Assembly: GCA_019310385.1 (NCBI GenBank)
Contig: JAFDEK010000015.1
Span: forward strand, 1-51,069
Origin: Deltaproteobacteria bacterium
GTDB lineage: Bacteria; Myxococcota_A; UBA9160; UBA4427
DNA: 51,069 bases
Direction of reading: 5' to 3'
Shown: positions 1 to 6,717 of the stretch, one piece after another
Numbering within the stretch: position 1 is the stretch's first letter
How the letters are laid out: every line of letters begins with the position of its first letter
Program-made: the position numbers and the translations under genes
Notes under the pieces: generated by a model
Told to the model about the DNA's origin: nothing
Databases searched by the model: none
The model's input: the letters and a program-made list of their open reading frames with translations, nothing else

Positions 1-1
1 G

Positions 2-67
2 ATCGGCGCTCTGGTCGCTTCGGGGGCGGTGGCCCTCGAGTCCCGGGGCGGCACCTTCGGCGGCTGA
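2..67 (+). CDS. C-terminal end of an unidentified gene (partial)
   Basis: From base 2 a frame stays open for 21 codons and ends at a TGA at 65-67, encoding a small-residue-rich tail that ends GGTFGG. It lies 30 bp before the next gene on the same strand, so it could be the 3' end of an upstream gene in the same unit. Too little is present to name a family, and a chance open frame is possible in DNA this GC-rich. Confidence 0.3.
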   Translation: MGALVASGAVALESRGGTFGG

Positions 68-97
68 CCTTATGTAGAATGGGGGCGGGAGACCGGC

Positions 98-1774
98 ATG
101 GCCGAAGCGGTTCAGCAGACGAGCGACGAGATCCAGGACGCCTTTGCCCTGCTGGCGGAGATGACCCAGGGCTTCGCCGACACCATGGATCTGGACGCGA
201 CCCTCGCCCGGGCCCTGGCCTCCATCCGCGATCTCGTCGACGCCGAGGAGGGCTCCCTGTGGATGCTCGAGCCCGACGGGGAGCAGATCATCTGTGTGGC
301 CTCCGTCGGCCTTCACCCCATCGACGGCCTGCGCCTGCCCGTCAGCCAGGGGATCGTCGGCAAGAGCGTCCGCGAGTGCGCGTGCCAGCAGGTCTTCGAC
401 GCCTCGAATGACCCGCACTTCTCCTCCCAGGCCGACGACGAGAGCGGGGCCCAGACCCGCTCGTTGCTCTGCTCGCCCATGACCTTCTCCGACGAGGTCA
501 TCGGCGCCGTCGAAATGATCAACAAACGCTCGGGCAGCGGCTGCTTCGAGATGAGCGACGCCCATCTCCTGAAGGTCCTGGCCTCTTCGGCGGGGCTCGC
601 CATCGCGAACGCGCGCCTGTCTGCCGCAAAGGTGGAGCACGAGAAGGTGCGCCGCGAGATGGAGCTCGCCGCAGAGATCCAGCGCGGTCTCCTGCCCGAA
701 TCCCGTCCGGCTCCCTTCCCGATCTACGGAATCAACGTGCCGGCCCGTACGGTCTCGGGCGACTTCTTCGACATCCAGACCCTGGCGAACGGGCGCATCG
801 CCTTCTGCCTGGGCGACGTCTCGGGCAAGGGCATGAACGCGGCGCTGCTCATGGCCAAGACCGCCAGCCTCTACCGCTGTCTCGTCAAGACCATCGAGCG
901 TCCCGCCGAGCTGCTCTGCAGGTTGAATTCCGAGGTCTACGAGACCGCGACGCGAGGCATGTTCGTCACCATGGCGGCGGGAGTCTACGACCCCCAGAGC
1001 GGGGTCGTCTGCATCTCCAACGCGGGACACGAGCCCCCGCTGTACGCGACCCGGGAGGGAAGCTTCAGCGCGACTCCCGCAGACGCGCCACCGCTGGGAA
1101 TCCTGCCGGACTGCGACTTCACGGAGAGCGAGATCCAGCTCGAGGGCGGGACCCTGTATCTCTGCTCCGACGGCCTCACCGAGGCCATCGGGGGCGACGG
1201 GGAGAGCCTCGGAAGCGAGGGGCTGGAGCGCCTGGCGATCCGCTACCGCGGCGAGCCCGTGGGCGAGCGCATCACCGCCATCGTCGACCAGGTGGGCGAG
1301 CTGCTGCTGCGCGACGACCTCACGCTGCTCGGTGTGAGCGACGAGCCCCGCTACGCCGCCCTGGAGGGGCGGCTTCTCGAGCGGCGCTTCCCCGCCGAGG
1401 CGGGGCAGCTCGCCTCGGTGCGCAAGGCCGTCGAGGGCTGTGTGCTCTCCCGGGGTGCGGCCCAGGAGACCGCGTGCGACGTGGTGCGGGCCGTGGACGA
1501 GGCGTGCCAGAACATCATCCGCCATGCCTACGCGGATGAGGAAAAGGGCGACATCGTCCTTGAAATCGATTCCCAGCCCGGCGGGCTGATCGTCTCGCTC
1601 ACGGACTTCGCACCGCGCATCGACCCGCGCTGCGTCAAGCCCCGGGATCTCGACGATCTGAGGCCAGGAGGCCTGGGCACCCATCTGATCCGTGAGATCA
1701 TGGACTCGGTCGAGTTTTTGGAGCCGCCCCCGGGATGCGGCAATCTGCTAAGAATGATCAAGCGAATCGATTAG
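98..1774 (+). CDS. GAF - PP2C (SpoIIE/RsbU type) phosphatase - HATPase regulator
   Basis: 558-residue cytoplasmic signalling protein. A GAF sensor domain occupies about residues 15-172, followed by a short charged helix and a SpoIIE/RsbU-type Ser/Thr phosphatase domain (about 190-400) with the metal-binding Asp motifs SGDFFD (220-225) and GDVSGKG (239-245). An RsbW-like ATPase/kinase domain (about 425-555) follows, with N-box DEACQNIIRHAY (from 467) and glycine box GGLGTHLI. Families of this architecture both dephosphorylate a STAS anti-anti-sigma protein and carry an anti-sigma kinase module, making a partner-switching node. The very next gene is a STAS protein with the acceptor serine motif, its plausible substrate. 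The ATG at 98 gives a complete GAF domain. No sigma-factor gene is in view. Domain assignments are from sequence motifs; the ligand of the GAF domain is unknown. Confidence 0.9.
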   Translation: MAEAVQQTSDEIQDAFALLAEMTQGFADTMDLDATLARALASIRDLVDAEEGSLWMLEPDGEQIICVASVGLHPIDGLRLPVSQGIVGKSVRECACQQVFDASNDPHFSSQADDESGAQTRSLLCSPMTFSDEVIGAVEMINKRSGSGCFEMSDAHLLKVLASSAGLAIANARLSAAKVEHEKVRREMELAAEIQRGLLPESRPAPFPIYGINVPARTVSGDFFDIQTLANGRIAFCLGDVSGKGMNAALLMAKTASLYRCLVKTIERPAELLCRLNSEVYETATRGMFVTMAAGVYDPQSGVVCISNAGHEPPLYATREGSFSATPADAPPLGILPDCDFTESEIQLEGGTLYLCSDGLTEAIGGDGESLGSEGLERLAIRYRGEPVGERITAIVDQVGELLLRDDLTLLGVSDEPRYAALEGRLLERRFPAEAGQLASVRKAVEGCVLSRGAAQETACDVVRAVDEACQNIIRHAYADEEKGDIVLEIDSQPGGLIVSLTDFAPRIDPRCVKPRDLDDLRPGGLGTHLIREIMDSVEFLEPPPGCGNLLRMIKRID

Positions 1775-1834
1775 GAATGTGACCCGGGGATCGGGTCACT
1801 GGACCCCCAGCTAGAAGCGGCGCCGGAGAGCAAG

Positions 1835-2155
1835 GTGGAGCACAGCATCAGGGAAGAGGGGGCGAGTCTCGTCGTCGCTTTCTCGGGCGACGTCGATCTC
1901 GAGCACTCACCGAAGGCTCGTGAGGTGCTCCTCGAGACCGTGGGCCGGGGCAAGAAGGTCCTCGTCGACCTCTCGGGCGTCGAGTACATCGACAGCTCCG
2001 GCGTGGCGAGCCTGGTCGAGGCCTACAAGCTGGCGAAGACCCGGAGCCAGGAGCTCGCGCTGGCGTCGGTCAGTGCATCCGCCTTGCGCGTCCTGAAGCT
2101 CGCCCGCCTGGACAAGGTCTTCACCATCCACCCGACCGTGGCGGACGGCCTCTAG
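1835..2155 (+). CDS. STAS-domain protein (anti-anti-sigma factor or MlaB-like)
   Basis: 106-residue single STAS domain. The motif EYIDSSGVASLVEA contains the DSSG serine that is phosphorylated in SpoIIAA/RsbV proteins. The GTG start at 1835 is chosen because GGAG lies 6 bases upstream; the preceding gene stops 60 bp earlier. The stop is one base before the mlaE start, so it is probably co-translated with the transporter. Position fits two roles: substrate of the upstream phosphatase/kinase protein, or the MlaB-type STAS subunit that binds the transporter ATPase MlaF. Both are possible for one protein; the sequence alone does not decide between them. Confidence 0.85.
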   Translation: MEHSIREEGASLVVAFSGDVDLEHSPKAREVLLETVGRGKKVLVDLSGVEYIDSSGVASLVEAYKLAKTRSQELALASVSASALRVLKLARLDKVFTIHPTVADGL

Positions 2156-2156
2156 C

Positions 2157-2978
2157 ATGGCGGGACGGGCCAGCGCGCCGCCCTTTGCCGTGCGGCTGAC
2201 CGAGAGCGTCGGCCGGGGCACCCTGCGCGGCCTCTCCTCCGTGGGCTTCGGCGCCGCGCTGGTGGGTCAATCCATCTACTGGCTGTTCCTCGGCCGCCGC
2301 CATGGCCAGGTGGTGCGCGCCCGGCCGGTCTTTGCCGAGATGATGGAGATCGGGATTCGCGCCCTTCCCATCGTTACCCTGCTCTCGGTCACCATCGGGA
2401 TCATGCTGGCCATTCAGGGCATCTACCAGCTGAAGCGCTTCGGCGCCGAGAGCCAGGTGGTGCTCGGGGTGGCCTTCGGCATGACCCGGGAGTTTGCCCC
2501 ACTGATCACGGGCATCCTCGTGGCCGGCCGCTCGGGCTCGGCGCTGGCGGCGCGCCTGGGCACCATGACGATCAACCAGGAGGTCGACGCGCTGCGCGTC
2601 ATGGGGCTGAATCCGGTGCGCTTCCTCGCCGTGCCGAGCCTGGTCGCCATGATGATCATGCTGCCCTGCCTCGTCCTCTGGGCCGACATGGTCTCGCTCG
2701 TGGGCGCCGGTTTCTACATCAGCGCCGATCTCGGAATGACCATGTCCGCCTACTTCAACGAGGTGCTCGACCTGCTCAAGGTGGACGACATCCTCCACGG
2801 ACTCGAGAAGAGCGCCATCTTCGCGGTGCTCGTCACCGTCATAGGCATCGTGGATGGGGCCTCGGTGGAAGGCGGCGCGGAAGGGGTGGGCCGGGTCACC
2901 ACCAGCGCCGTGGTCCACGGCATCACGGCCATCGTCCTCGTCGACATGGTCTTTGCCTTCGCGACGACCCGGGGCTGA
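2157..2978 (+). CDS. mlaE: MlaE-family ABC lipid transporter permease
   Basis: 273 residues, typical length for MlaE/TTG2B permeases. Hydrophobic segments sit at about residues 65-90, 115-140, 160-195 and 210-270, with the family's conserved loop VAGRSGSALAARLGTM and the coupling region EVDALRVMGLNPVRFL. The family forms the inner-membrane channel of a phospholipid transporter working between the inner and outer membranes, with an MlaF ATPase and a periplasmic MCE ring. It starts one base after the STAS stop and is followed directly by the ATPase gene, so the operon order STAS-permease-ATPase-MCE-lipoprotein differs from the E. coli order but contains the same parts. Confidence 0.93.
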   Translation: MAGRASAPPFAVRLTESVGRGTLRGLSSVGFGAALVGQSIYWLFLGRRHGQVVRARPVFAEMMEIGIRALPIVTLLSVTIGIMLAIQGIYQLKRFGAESQVVLGVAFGMTREFAPLITGILVAGRSGSALAARLGTMTINQEVDALRVMGLNPVRFLAVPSLVAMMIMLPCLVLWADMVSLVGAGFYISADLGMTMSAYFNEVLDLLKVDDILHGLEKSAIFAVLVTVIGIVDGASVEGGAEGVGRVTTSAVVHGITAIVLVDMVFAFATTRG

Positions 2979-2981
2979 TTG

Positions 2982-3806
2982 ATGAGCGAAGCGAGCAGCG
3001 CTGCAGCGGAGGGCCCGGTCATCGAGGTGAGCGACCTCGTCACCCACTACGGCGAGCGGGAGATCCTCCACGGGGTGGATGTCTCCATTCGCCGGGGCGA
3101 GATCATGGTCATCATGGGGGGCAGCGGTTCCGGCAAGACCACCCTGCTGCGCCACATGCTGGGCCTCGAGCGCGCCACCTCGGGCTCGATCCGCCTGCTG
3201 GGCCACGAGCTCACCGAGATGAGCGACACCGAGCTCTACCAGCTCAGCAAGAAGATGGGCGTCGCCTTCCAGAGCGGCGCCCTCTTCAGCTCCATGACGG
3301 TGGGCGAGAACGTGATGCTCCCCCTGGTGGAGCACACCAAGCTCGACCGCGACACCATGGAGATCATGATGCGCATGAAGCTCGAGATCGTGCGCCTCGC
3401 CGGCTTCGAGGACCTCATGCCCTCGGAGCTCTCCGGCGGCATGATCAAGCGGGCCGCCTTTGCCCGCTCCATCATCATGGATCCCGCGGTGCTCTTCGCC
3501 GACGAGCCCTCCGCGGGGCTGGATCCGGTAGTGTCCCGCTCCCTGGATGAGCTCATCCTGGCCTTGCGGGACGCCATGGGGATGACGGTGGTGGTCGTCA
3601 CCCACGAGCTCGACAGCGCCTTTCGCATTGCCGACCGCATCACGGTTCTCGACCAGGGTGAGGTGCTCATCATCGGCAGCGTGGAAGAGGTGAAGAGCAG
3701 CGGAAACGAGCGCATCCAGAATCTGCTCCACCGGCGCTTCGAAGAGGTGGAGATTGACCCCGACGAGTACCTGGCGCGACTGACCGGGGACGAGCTGAGA
3801 GAGTGA
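2982..3806 (+). CDS. mlaF: MlaF-family ABC transporter ATPase
   Basis: 274 residues with the full ABC ATPase set: Walker A GGSGSGKTT, Q-loop AFQSGALFSSMT (typical of MlaF/MKL proteins), signature LSGGMIKRAAFARS, Walker B VLFADEPSAGLDP and the H-loop VVVTHELD. It energises the MlaE permease. A TTG three bases earlier is in frame, but the ATG at 2982 is the ordinary start, three bases after the mlaE stop. The C-terminal extension after the H-loop (about 45 residues) matches MlaF proteins that contact the STAS partner. The next gene follows after 4 bases. Confidence 0.93.
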   Translation: MSEASSAAAEGPVIEVSDLVTHYGEREILHGVDVSIRRGEIMVIMGGSGSGKTTLLRHMLGLERATSGSIRLLGHELTEMSDTELYQLSKKMGVAFQSGALFSSMTVGENVMLPLVEHTKLDRDTMEIMMRMKLEIVRLAGFEDLMPSELSGGMIKRAAFARSIIMDPAVLFADEPSAGLDPVVSRSLDELILALRDAMGMTVVVVTHELDSAFRIADRITVLDQGEVLIIGSVEEVKSSGNERIQNLLHRRFEEVEIDPDEYLARLTGDELRE

Positions 3807-3810
3807 GGCG

Positions 3811-4713
3811 ATGAGAGACGACGCGAAGAACTACATCCTGGTGGGCACCTTCGTGATGGCCATGGTGGCGGCATTGATCATCTGGATCGCGCTGGTCTCG
3901 GGGCGGACGGGGCCGGTGGATCACTATCGCGTCGTCTACGACAACGTCCTGGGCCTCAAGTCGGGCGTAGAGATCCTCTTCGAGGGCTATCCCGTGGGCT
4001 TCATCGAGTCGATCTCGCCCGTCGACCGGGACGGGCAGCGTCGCTACGAGCTCGAGGTGAGCGTGAAGGAAGGCTGGCCCGTTCCCGCCGACAGCATCGC
4101 GTCGATCCGCAGCCCGGGCCTGCTCGCGGCCTTCGTGATCGACATTCGGGGCGGAGAGTCCAATGCCCTGCTCCCGCCGGGCTCGGAGATCCCGAGCGCC
4201 GCAGCAGGGGACATCCTCGAGACCATGAACAAGCTGGCCGCCGGCGTGGATGGCATCCTGGAGGAGTCCGTCCGGCCGCTCCTGGACACGATCGCCGAGG
4301 GCGTTCCGTCGGTGCTCAGCAGCGTCGAGGAGATCACCACCGAGCTGAAGCATTCCACGAAGAACATCAATCGCCTGCTCGGTGACACGAACGTGGCGAG
4401 GGTTTCGAGCATCCTTCAGAACCTGGAATCGACCAGCGGCAACGCCAACCAGCTCGTTGTGAGCCTCTCCGACACCCGTGCGCGGCTCGACGAGGTGATC
4501 GGCAAGGTCGACGTGATCATGGAGCGGGAGAGTGGCGAGCTGCAGAAGGCCATCGCCGAGCTCAACTACTCCCTCGCGGCGGTATCTCGCCACATCGACG
4601 CCATCACGGCGAACCTCGAGACGACGACCCGCAACGCCAGCGAGTTCAGCCGCCAGATTCGCGAGAACCCGAGCGTCGTGCTGCGCGGCCGCGAACAGGC
4701 CGACGAGGAGTGA
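3811..4713 (+). CDS. mlaD: MlaD-family MCE-domain protein
   Basis: 300 residues. One N-terminal transmembrane anchor (about residues 8-28) is followed by an MCE domain (about 38-120; start of the fold VVYDNVLGLKSGVEILFEGYPVG). The long C-terminal region (about 130-290) is predicted helical, rich in Leu/Ile with Asn/Asp/Ser, and reads as a coiled coil. MCE proteins form hexameric rings that bind lipids in the periplasm; longer helical tails in PqiB/YebT- and Mce-type members build tunnels. This protein is longer than E. coli MlaD (about 180 residues), so the tail may span more of the periplasm. Its TGA overlaps the next gene's GTG. Confidence 0.9.
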   Translation: MRDDAKNYILVGTFVMAMVAALIIWIALVSGRTGPVDHYRVVYDNVLGLKSGVEILFEGYPVGFIESISPVDRDGQRRYELEVSVKEGWPVPADSIASIRSPGLLAAFVIDIRGGESNALLPPGSEIPSAAAGDILETMNKLAAGVDGILEESVRPLLDTIAEGVPSVLSSVEEITTELKHSTKNINRLLGDTNVARVSSILQNLESTSGNANQLVVSLSDTRARLDEVIGKVDVIMERESGELQKAIAELNYSLAAVSRHIDAITANLETTTRNASEFSRQIRENPSVVLRGREQADEE

Positions 4714-5351
4714 AGGCCGTGACGATCCAGCGGAGTTCATCGGTGCGCGCCCCGGGCAGCCTCCTGCCGGTAGCGTTCCTCTGCGCGCTCTTGTGCGGCG
4801 CCTGCGCGGCCGGCCCGGCGCCCCGCGACCACTTCTACCGCATCGATGTGGCGCTTCCCGAGCGCGCGGAGGCTGCGCCGGCCCACGACGGCATTCTCAT
4901 GGTGGAGCGCTTCTCCTCCGACTCCCTGATCCGGGGGCGACCGATCCTGCGTCGCAGCTCGGAGGACTCCCTCGAGGTCGTGCCCCTCGCCCGTCACTTG
5001 TGGACCGACTCGGCCCCGGTTCTGCTGCAGGGCGAGATGATCGACTACCTGCAGGCGGCGGGAGTCGCCCGCGAGGTCGTTTCGCACATCTTCAGGGCGA
5101 CTCCCGACTGGATCCTGCGGGGCCACATCAATCGCTTCGAGTTCGTCTCCACGCCCGCCGGCAACCGGGTCATCGTCGACCTGGAGCTCCGGGTTTCGAA
5201 GCCCCGCAGCGCGACCGCGCTGTGGGCCGGTACCTATCGCGTGGAGCGCGACGCGAGTTCCGGCGACTTCGAGAATACGGTGCACGCCTTCTCGGCGGCT
5301 CTGACGGAGCTGATGGCGGATCTGTCCGAAGACCTCAGACAGGCGCGCTGA
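4710..5351 (+). CDS. ABC-type transport auxiliary lipoprotein (PqiC/YmbA-like)
   Basis: 213 residues. The GTG at 4710 overlaps the mlaD stop as GTGA, indicating translational coupling. An N-terminal signal segment with hydrophobic core LLPVAFLCALL ends in LLCGAC, a plausible but not ideal lipobox. The mature part has the pattern of the ABC-type transport auxiliary lipoprotein family: an N-terminal HFYRIDVALPE strand, then RPILRRSSEDSLEVV and LWTDSAPVLLQ. Family members attach to the outer membrane and are the OM partner of MCE transporters (PqiC with PqiB). It closes the Mla-type operon, and two strong hairpins follow. The family call rests on position plus overall pattern rather than a diagnostic motif. 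Confidence 0.78.
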   Translation: MKAVTIQRSSSVRAPGSLLPVAFLCALLCGACAAGPAPRDHFYRIDVALPERAEAAPAHDGILMVERFSSDSLIRGRPILRRSSEDSLEVVPLARHLWTDSAPVLLQGEMIDYLQAAGVAREVVSHIFRATPDWILRGHINRFEFVSTPAGNRVIVDLELRVSKPRSATALWAGTYRVERDASSGDFENTVHAFSAALTELMADLSEDLRQAR

Positions 5352-5414
5352 TCCCCCGGGCGAGGGCGGCGTTGCCCATGGGCCAGGCGATCGATCGAGG
5401 CTTCGGCCACGAGA

Positions 5415-5458
5415 AGCAACGAGGCCCCCACCCTGTCCGGGTGAGGGCCTCGCTTGCT
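5415..5458. terminator. hairpin between convergent operons
   Basis: A stem of about 18 bp, with a small bulge, pairs AGCAACGAGGCCC with GGGCCTCGCTTGCT around a short loop. It lies between the 3' end of the Mla operon (+) and the 3' end of the peroxiredoxin gene (-), so it can serve either strand. No clear U-run follows, so it may be a processing or Rho-assisted end rather than a classic intrinsic terminator. Confidence 0.55.
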
Positions 5459-5465
5459 ACCTGAT

Positions 5466-5502
5466 CCCGCAGCTTCTCCGTCTGTGCCGGAGGACCTGCG
5501 GG
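5466..5502. terminator. second hairpin between convergent operons
   Basis: CCCGCAG pairs with CTGCGGG, and inside it CTCCG pairs with CGGAG. It ends 8 bp from the peroxiredoxin stop codon. Its position immediately after the gene on the minus strand suggests an mRNA 3'-end stabiliser or terminator for that gene. Confidence 0.5.
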
Positions 5503-5509
5503 CTCTCGC

Positions 5510-6256
5510 TCAGAGCGGCACCGACGCGGCCACCAGCTTGGCGATGATGGCGGGGTGCTCGCTCGTCGCCTCGCCGCCGATCACCAGACAGGGCGCCTGG
5601 CTCGCGCCCGAAGCCTTGTCGAGTGCGCCCGCCGCGGCGCTGTCCTCGGACACGTTCTTCACCTGGATTCCGCTCAGGTGGAGATTCGCGAGGGCCTCCT
5701 GGGTGAAGCGCGAAGGACCGCAGTTGCTGCGCACGTAGAGCACGCCCGCGGCCGTGCCCGGCGCCGCCGGGACGTCCTCGGTGGGGGTGCCCCCGCCGTC
5801 GACGCGCTCGCACTCGGCCGCGAGGGCTTCGATGTCACGCTGCCCGCCGGGCCCGGTGCTCTCCGCGTACTGCACCGTGCCGGCGCTATCGATCAGCACC
5901 GTGGCGCGGTCCGTGATGCCGGCTCCCTCGAGATAGAGGCCCAGCTTCTGGGCGAGTTCGCCCTTGGGATTGAAATCGGCCAGCAGCGGAAAGGAGATAC
6001 CGCCGAGGGAGGCGCCCCATGCTGCATGGCTGAACTTGCTATCGACACTGACACCCAGCACCTGGGTGTGGGCCGCGCGGAAGCGCGCTTGGAGCGCCTC
6101 CGTCTGCGGCACTTCGATGCTTCAGGTGGGTGTCCAGTCGAGGGGATAGAAGAGGAGCAGCACGTGCCGTCTCCCCTTGAAGTCGCCGAGCGCGACCTTC
6201 CGCCCGAACTGGTCCTCGAGCGTGAAGTCGGGCGCGGCGTCGCCTACACCGATCAT
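5510..6256 (-). CDS. Selenocysteine peroxiredoxin (AhpC/BCP type) with C-terminal glutaredoxin-like domain
   Basis: Reading starts at ATG 6256-6254 behind an ideal GGAGGAG ribosome site (6 bases away). Codon 45 is TGA (6124-6122), after which the same frame continues to a stop at 5510. The N-terminal part begins MIGVGDAAPDFTLEDQFG, the usual peroxiredoxin start, and leads to LLLFYPLDWTPT-U-SIEVPQ. In this family the motif is PxxxTxxC, and UGA sits exactly on the peroxidatic cysteine, so the product is a 248-residue selenoprotein with Sec45. The thioredoxin fold continues to about residue 165 (VLGVSVDSKFSHAAW, FPLLADF). A second domain (about 170-248) looks glutaredoxin-like with VRSNCGPSR, a single-cysteine version of CxxC. 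It would reduce hydroperoxides, perhaps using its own C-terminal domain. Conventional calling starts at GTG 6112 and loses the active site. A cysteine-to-stop mutation is the alternative, but the rest of the frame is intact. Confidence 0.85.
6093..6113 (-). promoter_or_regulatory. candidate bacterial SECIS hairpin
   Basis: Just after the UGA, AGTGCC (6113-6108) pairs with GGCGCT (6098-6093), giving a 6-bp stem with a 9-base loop GCAGACGGA that starts with G. Bacterial SECIS elements are short hairpins just downstream of UGA with a G at the start of the loop. Here the loop G is the 15th base after UGA, slightly closer than the commonly quoted spacing. A second small hairpin (GCGCT-CCA-AGCGC) overlaps the 3' arm, so the exact fold is uncertain. 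Confidence 0.5.
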
Positions 6257-6462
6257 GTCATTCTCCTCCGCTTCCATTGCGGTATGTCGGGCGCCTGCGT
6301 TCCGCCCAGGGCACTGCTTCTCTCGGCGAGCTTAACACCGCCGAGCTACAGCCCCCAGTGCCGCCAGGCGCGCCTCGATCTGCTCGCGCTCGGCGGCATT
6401 TACGGCGTTGCGAGCCGCCTCCTCGCCTGGGACGTGGACCCCGGGGCAGCCTTCGCCGCGGC

Positions 6463-6717
6463 CTACTCGTCCCCGGCCTCCTCGACCCCGGCCTCCTCTT
6501 CGAGGCGCCGCTCCCACTCCGAGAAGGCCTCGGCGGCTTCGCGCAGCAGCCCATCCGCGTCGCCGCTGGGGACCTCGTCGATCATCAGGATGTTGCCGTC
6601 GAGGCGGAGGTCGGCGTCGCCTTCCGGGATCTCGACGACGAAGCGAGGCGTCTCGAGGTGGACGACGAAGTCGCGCTCGCCGTCGATGCTCTGGGCGATG
6701 AGCCAGCGCTCCTTCAT
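6463..6717 (-). CDS. small acidic protein of unknown function
   Basis: 84 residues starting at ATG 6717, which overlaps the upstream cyclase stop as ATGA, so it is translated with that gene. I do not recognise a family. The first half alternates hydrophobic and charged residues (FVVHLETPRFVVEIPEG, then LRLDGNILMIDEVP), suggesting a small beta fold. The second half is a very acidic helix (WERRLEEEAGVEEAGDE at the end). No membrane segment or cysteine is present. Tight coupling to the hydrolase-cyclase gene suggests a partner or modulator, but that is only inference. Confidence 0.7.
   Translation of the reverse strand: MKERWLIAQSIDGERDFVVHLETPRFVVEIPEGDADLRLDGNILMIDEVPSGDADGLLREAAEAFSEWERRLEEEAGVEEAGDE

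Noticed and set aside
2121-3731. 536-codon minus-strand open frame opposite the STAS, mlaE and mlaF genes
   Set aside because: Its His/Asp/Glu-rich composition is typical of antisense shadow frames in GC-rich DNA; the plus-strand genes carry clear family motifs.
6122-6124. TGA in the peroxiredoxin gene as a simple nonsense mutation or start-site artefact
   Set aside because: It falls exactly on the peroxidatic cysteine, the rest of the frame is intact on both sides, the upstream ribosome site is ideal and a hairpin follows. A plain mutation is kept only as the alternative.
6332-6462. a minus-strand tail with a protein-like end (AEREQIEARLAALGA) after the small acidic gene
   Set aside because: It is in a different frame from the small gene, has no good start of its own and overlaps only GC-rich shadow frames. 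It could be a frameshifted remnant, but I cannot support it.
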